NCBI GenBank assembly: GCA_030043235.1 | Contig: JASHYF010000391.1 | Location: 1-6,988, forward strand | Length of the DNA stretch: 6,988 bases | Source: Solirubrobacteraceae bacterium | Lineage (GTDB): Bacteria; Actinomycetota; Thermoleophilia; Solirubrobacterales; Solirubrobacteraceae | Reading direction: 5' to 3' | The notes under the pieces: model-generated | What the model saw: only the letters and a program-made list of their open reading frames with translations | Told to the model about the DNA's origin: nothing | The model's database searches: none | Part shown: one piece after another, positions 4,888 through 6,988 of the stretch | How positions within the stretch are numbered: the stretch's first letter is position 1 | How the letters are laid out: every line of letters starts with the position of its first letter | Program-made: the position numbers and the translations under genes

Positions 4888-5511
4888 CTAGCGACCGCTC
4901 GGGTGTTCCTTGCGACGTTTGCCGCGCGCGGCTTCGCGTTCGGCGCGAGCTCGTTCGCGAGCTTCCTGCGTGCGCTGGTGCGCTTCCTGCGCGCGCTGGT
5001 GCGCTTCCTGCGCGCGTTCGCGCTGTTCCTCGCGTCTCAGTTCCTGCGTGTCCTGCACCGCCGGCTGCTGGCCCGCTTCGTGGCTGCGGCCGCGCCGCGC
5101 GGTCTTCTCCCTTGGGTGCGCCTGCGCCGCGCGCGTTCGCGCCTGCGCCGCGCGCCTTTCCGCGGCACGAGCCTCGGCAGCGGCGCGCCTGCTTGCAAGT
5201 CGCGCCCGCGCCGCCTGTTCTTTGCCCGCTTTGCTCTTCTCGCGCGCAGCTTCGCGGGCACGCCGTTCTTGCGCGCTTTCCGCCTTGCTCGCCTTCGCGT
5301 TCAGCCTGGCCAGCTCCATCGCAGCGGCTCGTTCTTCGAGCCGCCGCTCGATCGCCTGTGCACCATGCGCGGCGGGGGCGACCGCCACGTGGGACGCTGC
5401 GCTGTGGGACGGCGACTGGAGGACGAAGAAAAGCGCGGCGGCCACGGCCGCCCCGGCCATGAACGCAAGGGCGATAACAGCGTTGCGTCTCGTGCGTCCC
5501 TTGCGTCTCAT
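4888..5511 (-). CDS. Membrane-anchored Ala/Arg/Glu-rich coiled-coil protein, unknown function
   Basis: The 207-residue protein has a basic N-terminus (MRRKGRTRRN), one hydrophobic helix (about 11-31, VIALAFMAGAAVAAALFFVL) and a long charged tail. This predicts a single-pass anchor with the bulk outside the cytoplasm, or an uncleaved signal. From about 52 to the end nearly every residue is A, R, E, Q, K, S or H with heptad spacing, giving a long helix or coiled coil. Seven-residue repeats such as AQEAHQR recur near 167-187, and AAQARTR/AAQAHPR near 120-133. TolA-like or cell-envelope spacer proteins look similar, but no TolA C-terminal domain is present. The start is well supported by AGGAGG 5 nt upstream. 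Such GC-rich sequence gives open frames in several phases, yet the basic-then-hydrophobic N-terminus and the Shine-Dalgarno site make this frame the credible one. It diverges from purD. Confidence 0.7.
   Translation of the reverse strand: MRRKGRTRRNAVIALAFMAGAAVAAALFFVLQSPSHSAASHVAVAPAAHGAQAIERRLEERAAAMELARLNAKASKAESAQERRAREAAREKSKAGKEQAARARLASRRAAAEARAAERRAAQARTRAAQAHPREKTARRGRSHEAGQQPAVQDTQELRREEQRERAQEAHQRAQEAHQRTQEARERARAEREAARGKRRKEHPSGR
4961..5023 (-). repeat. 21-bp tandem repeat encoding heptads in the coiled-coil gene
   Basis: Three units, at 4961-4981, 4982-5002 and 5003-5023, are nearly identical at DNA level (the first two differ at one base) and encode seven-residue steps of the AQEAHQR type. 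A second 21-bp pair starts at 5118 and 5139. Unit length equals one coiled-coil heptad, so copy changes keep frame and register. Confidence 0.8.
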
Positions 5512-5516
5512 CCGTC

Positions 5517-5537
5517 CCTCCTCGGCCCCGTAGCGTA
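5517..5537 (-). promoter_or_regulatory. Shine-Dalgarno site and candidate -10 of the coiled-coil gene
   Basis: On the minus strand AGGAGG (5522-5517) sits 5 nt before ATG 5511, a strong ribosome binding site. TACGCT (5537-5532) fits TANNNT and would start a short leader of roughly 14 nt holding that site. No -35 is recognisable. The ribosome binding site is firm; the -10 is tentative. Confidence 0.55.
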
Positions 5538-5601
5538 CACCGCTCCATCGCCGCTGGTTGGTTCCGCTCGCGGGCTCGCGTTTGCCGTAACGCTCGACCG
5601 G

Positions 5602-5624
5602 GCGCTCGCACGCGCGTGCAGCGC
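5602..5624. promoter_or_regulatory. Operator-like dyad over the purD promoter
   Basis: A perfect 12-bp palindrome GCACGCGCGTGC (5608-5619) is flanked by GCGCT (5602-5606) and AGCGC (5620-5624). This gives 11 base pairs of dyad with one unpaired C at 5607. It ends 2 bp before the TACACT -10 box and covers where a -35 would be, which is the expected place for a repressor or a -35-replacing activator. The regulator is unknown. Confidence 0.45.
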
Positions 5625-5626
5625 TT

Positions 5627-5632
5627 TACACT
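5627..5632 (+). promoter_or_regulatory. Candidate -10 element of purD
   Basis: TACACT matches TANNNT and is followed by exactly 7 nt (ggccccc) and GTG 5640. No Shine-Dalgarno site precedes the GTG, so the message is probably leaderless. No TTGACA-like -35 is present at 16-18 nt. Confidence 0.5.
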
Positions 5633-5639
5633 GGCCCCC

Positions 5640-6988
5640 GTGCGGACGCTGATCGTCGGTCATGGTGGGCGCGAGAGCGCGCTGGCGTACCGCATGGCCG
5701 AACACAGCGAGCTGCATGCATTCGTCGGGCACGAGAACCCGTCGATCGTCCACTGTGCCGCCGCGTCCGGGGGCGGCCATGAGGTGGGTGACGTGTGCGA
5801 TCCAAGCGCCGTCGCAGCCTTCGCTCGCGAGCGCGACGTGGACATCGCGATGGTCAGCGCCGACGAGCCGCTGGCGGCGGGAGTGGTCGATGCGCTGCTC
5901 GCGCAGGGCACGCGCGCCGTCGGCCCCACCGCCGCGGGGGCCGAGATCGAGTGGAACAAGGCGTTCGCGCGCACGCTGCTTGCGGAGATCGCGCCGGAGG
6001 CCGCGCCGCGACTGCGCGTGGCGCGCGATCACGCGGAGCTGAGCGACGCGTTCGCGTTCTTCGGCGCCACTCCCGTCGCCGTCAAGCCGTCGGGCCTGAC
6101 CGGCGGCAAGGGCGTGAAGGTGATGGGGCCGCACCTCGCCGATCACGAGCAGGCGCGCGCGTACGCGCTCGAGCTGCTCGCGCGCCGCCGGCCGGGGCAG
6201 TCCGTGCTGATCGAGGAGAAGGTCATCGGCGCGGAGTTCACGATCCAGGCGATCAGCGACGGGCGCACGGTCGTGTTCCCGCCCTCCACCTACGATTACC
6301 CCTACCGCTATGACGGCGACGAGGGGCCCGGCACCGGCGGCATGGGCTCGTTGTCGATGGCCAGCTCCACGCTGCCTTTCATGACGGGCGCGCACTACCG
6401 GCAGGCGTGCACGATCATCGAGCGGGTGATCGAGCGCCTCGCGCAGCTCGGCCGCCACTTCACGGGGGTCATGAACAGCGGCTTCTTCGCCACCGCCGAG
6501 GGCGTCAAGGTGATCGAGTTCAACGCGCGCTTCGGCGACCCCGAGTGCATGAACATCATGAGCGTGTTCAGCGGCAGCTGGCCAGAGGCGATGGAGCGCA
6601 TCGCCTCCGCGCGCCTCAGCGCAGCGGACGTGCCGCTGCGCGAAGAGGCCTCCGTTGTGCTGTACCTCGTCTCGCCCGACTACGCGCTCGGCGGGCGCGC
6701 GAGCGCCCCGCGCGAGTTCACGCTCGAGCGCGAGCGAGTCGAAGCGGACGGCTGCCACGTGTTCTTCTCCTCGGCGGTGCAGACGGGCGAGAACAGCTAC
6801 CGCACCGTGGGCACCTCGCGGGCGGTGGCGCTCGCAAGCACAGCGCCCACCCTCGAGCGAGCGCGCGCCAGCGTCGCGCGCTGGGCGGCCACCGTGCCGG
6901 CGCTCGAGTGGCGTAGGGACGTCGGCGACGCGCGCTACCTGGAGCGCCTCGCGCGCCTGGTCTCGCCGCCGGAGCCGGCGGCGCCGGC
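5640..6988 (+). CDS. purD: PurD-family ATP-grasp ligase (phosphoribosylamine-glycine ligase-like), 3' end off window
   Basis: The frame is open from GTG 5640 to the window end (449 codons). PurD joins glycine to 5-phosphoribosylamine with ATP in the second step of purine synthesis. The N-domain shows VGHGGRE (6-12). The ATP-grasp part shows VAVKPSGLTGGKGVKV (146-161) as the nucleotide lysine/glycine loop, IEEKVIGAEF (191-200), GPGTGGMGS (229-237) and EFNARFGDPE (293-302), with E293 and N295 as likely metal ligands. The C-terminal domain closes with WRRDVGDARYL (424-434), so few residues are missing. KPSGLTGGKGVKV, LPFMT and FNARFGDPE-x-MN resemble archaeal PurD, as I recall that family. Departures are GGRES instead of GGREH, SADEPL (73-78) instead of GPEAPL, TYDYPY instead of QDHKR, and GPGTGG instead of GPNTGG. 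It may be a paralog with another substrate. GTG 5640 is supported by the start of the Rossmann strand and by TACACT 7 nt upstream. Confidence 0.85.
   Translation, partial: MRTLIVGHGGRESALAYRMAEHSELHAFVGHENPSIVHCAAASGGGHEVGDVCDPSAVAAFARERDVDIAMVSADEPLAAGVVDALLAQGTRAVGPTAAGAEIEWNKAFARTLLAEIAPEAAPRLRVARDHAELSDAFAFFGATPVAVKPSGLTGGKGVKVMGPHLADHEQARAYALELLARRRPGQSVLIEEKVIGAEFTIQAISDGRTVVFPPSTYDYPYRYDGDEGPGTGGMGSLSMASSTLPFMTGAHYRQACTIIERVIERLAQLGRHFTGVMNSGFFATAEGVKVIEFNARFGDPECMNIMSVFSGSWPEAMERIASARLSAADVPLREEASVVLYLVSPDYALGGRASAPREFTLERERVEADGCHVFFSSAVQTGENSYRTVGTSRAVALASTAPTLERARASVARWAATVPALEWRRDVGDARYLERLARLVSPPEPAAP

Noticed and set aside
4638..5652. Plus-strand open frames opposite the glyoxalase and coiled-coil genes, including a Phe/Leu/Arg repeat that looks membrane-like
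   Set aside because: The FLRALVR pattern is the reverse complement of the AQEAHQR heptads. The minus frames have a Shine-Dalgarno site, a sensible N-terminus and, for the glyoxalase, a full metal-ligand set.
5508..6758. Minus-strand open frame (416 codons) opposite purD
   Set aside because: The plus frame has unbroken ATP-grasp motifs over 449 codons; the minus frame is His/Arg/Ala-rich shadow sequence.

Overview
The window is GC-rich DNA with strong G/C preference at third codon positions, GTG starts beside ATG starts, densely packed genes and a DrrAB-type exporter. This fits a high-GC actinobacterium. A deep-branching class such as Thermoleophilia is my guess from the style of the proteins and is not proven. 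No rRNA, tRNA, CRISPR array, transposase or integrase was seen, and no gene-free stretch exceeds about 160 bases.

Layout. (1) 1-1457, plus strand: the C-terminal part of an FAD-linked oxidase of the alkyl-dihydroxyacetonephosphate synthase type, overlapping by ATGA a ketopantoate-reductase-family NADP(H) dehydrogenase. (2) 1513-1839, minus strand: a small acidic protein of unknown function, convergent with the reductase. (3) 1857-1985: a G-rich 15-bp tandem array that fills the interval between two divergent candidate -10 hexamers. (4) 1999-3952, plus strand: a two-gene ABC-2 exporter, ATPase then permease. The stop/start junction appears duplicated, leaving a possible 9-codon cistron between the two genes. 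The permease carries an AT-rich rare-codon island near its 3' end. (5) 3990-4319, minus strand: a 109-residue orphan with relaxed codon use and the best sigma-70-type promoter in the window. (6) 4476-5511, minus strand: an Ala/Arg/Glu-rich membrane-anchored coiled-coil protein followed 34 bp later by a glyoxalase I-like protein. (7) 5640-6988, plus strand: a nearly complete PurD-family ATP-grasp ligase. It resembles archaeal PurD more than the usual bacterial enzyme and departs from the family in several conserved motifs.

Expression. Three genes (ATPase, orphan, PurD) share TANNNT, then exactly 7 nt, then the start codon, without a well-spaced Shine-Dalgarno site. This is the geometry of leaderless transcripts. 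The permease and the coiled-coil protein instead have clear Shine-Dalgarno sites, and the reductase is probably translationally coupled. The PurD core promoter is covered by a dyad that looks like an operator.

Functionally this looks like ordinary chromosome (possible ether-lipid or oxidative chemistry, drug or lipid export, aldehyde detoxification, purine synthesis). I do not see a clear new multi-gene system. The most notable items are the minisatellite promoter, the duplicated exporter junction, the atypical PurD with its dyad, and the foreign-looking orphan gene.
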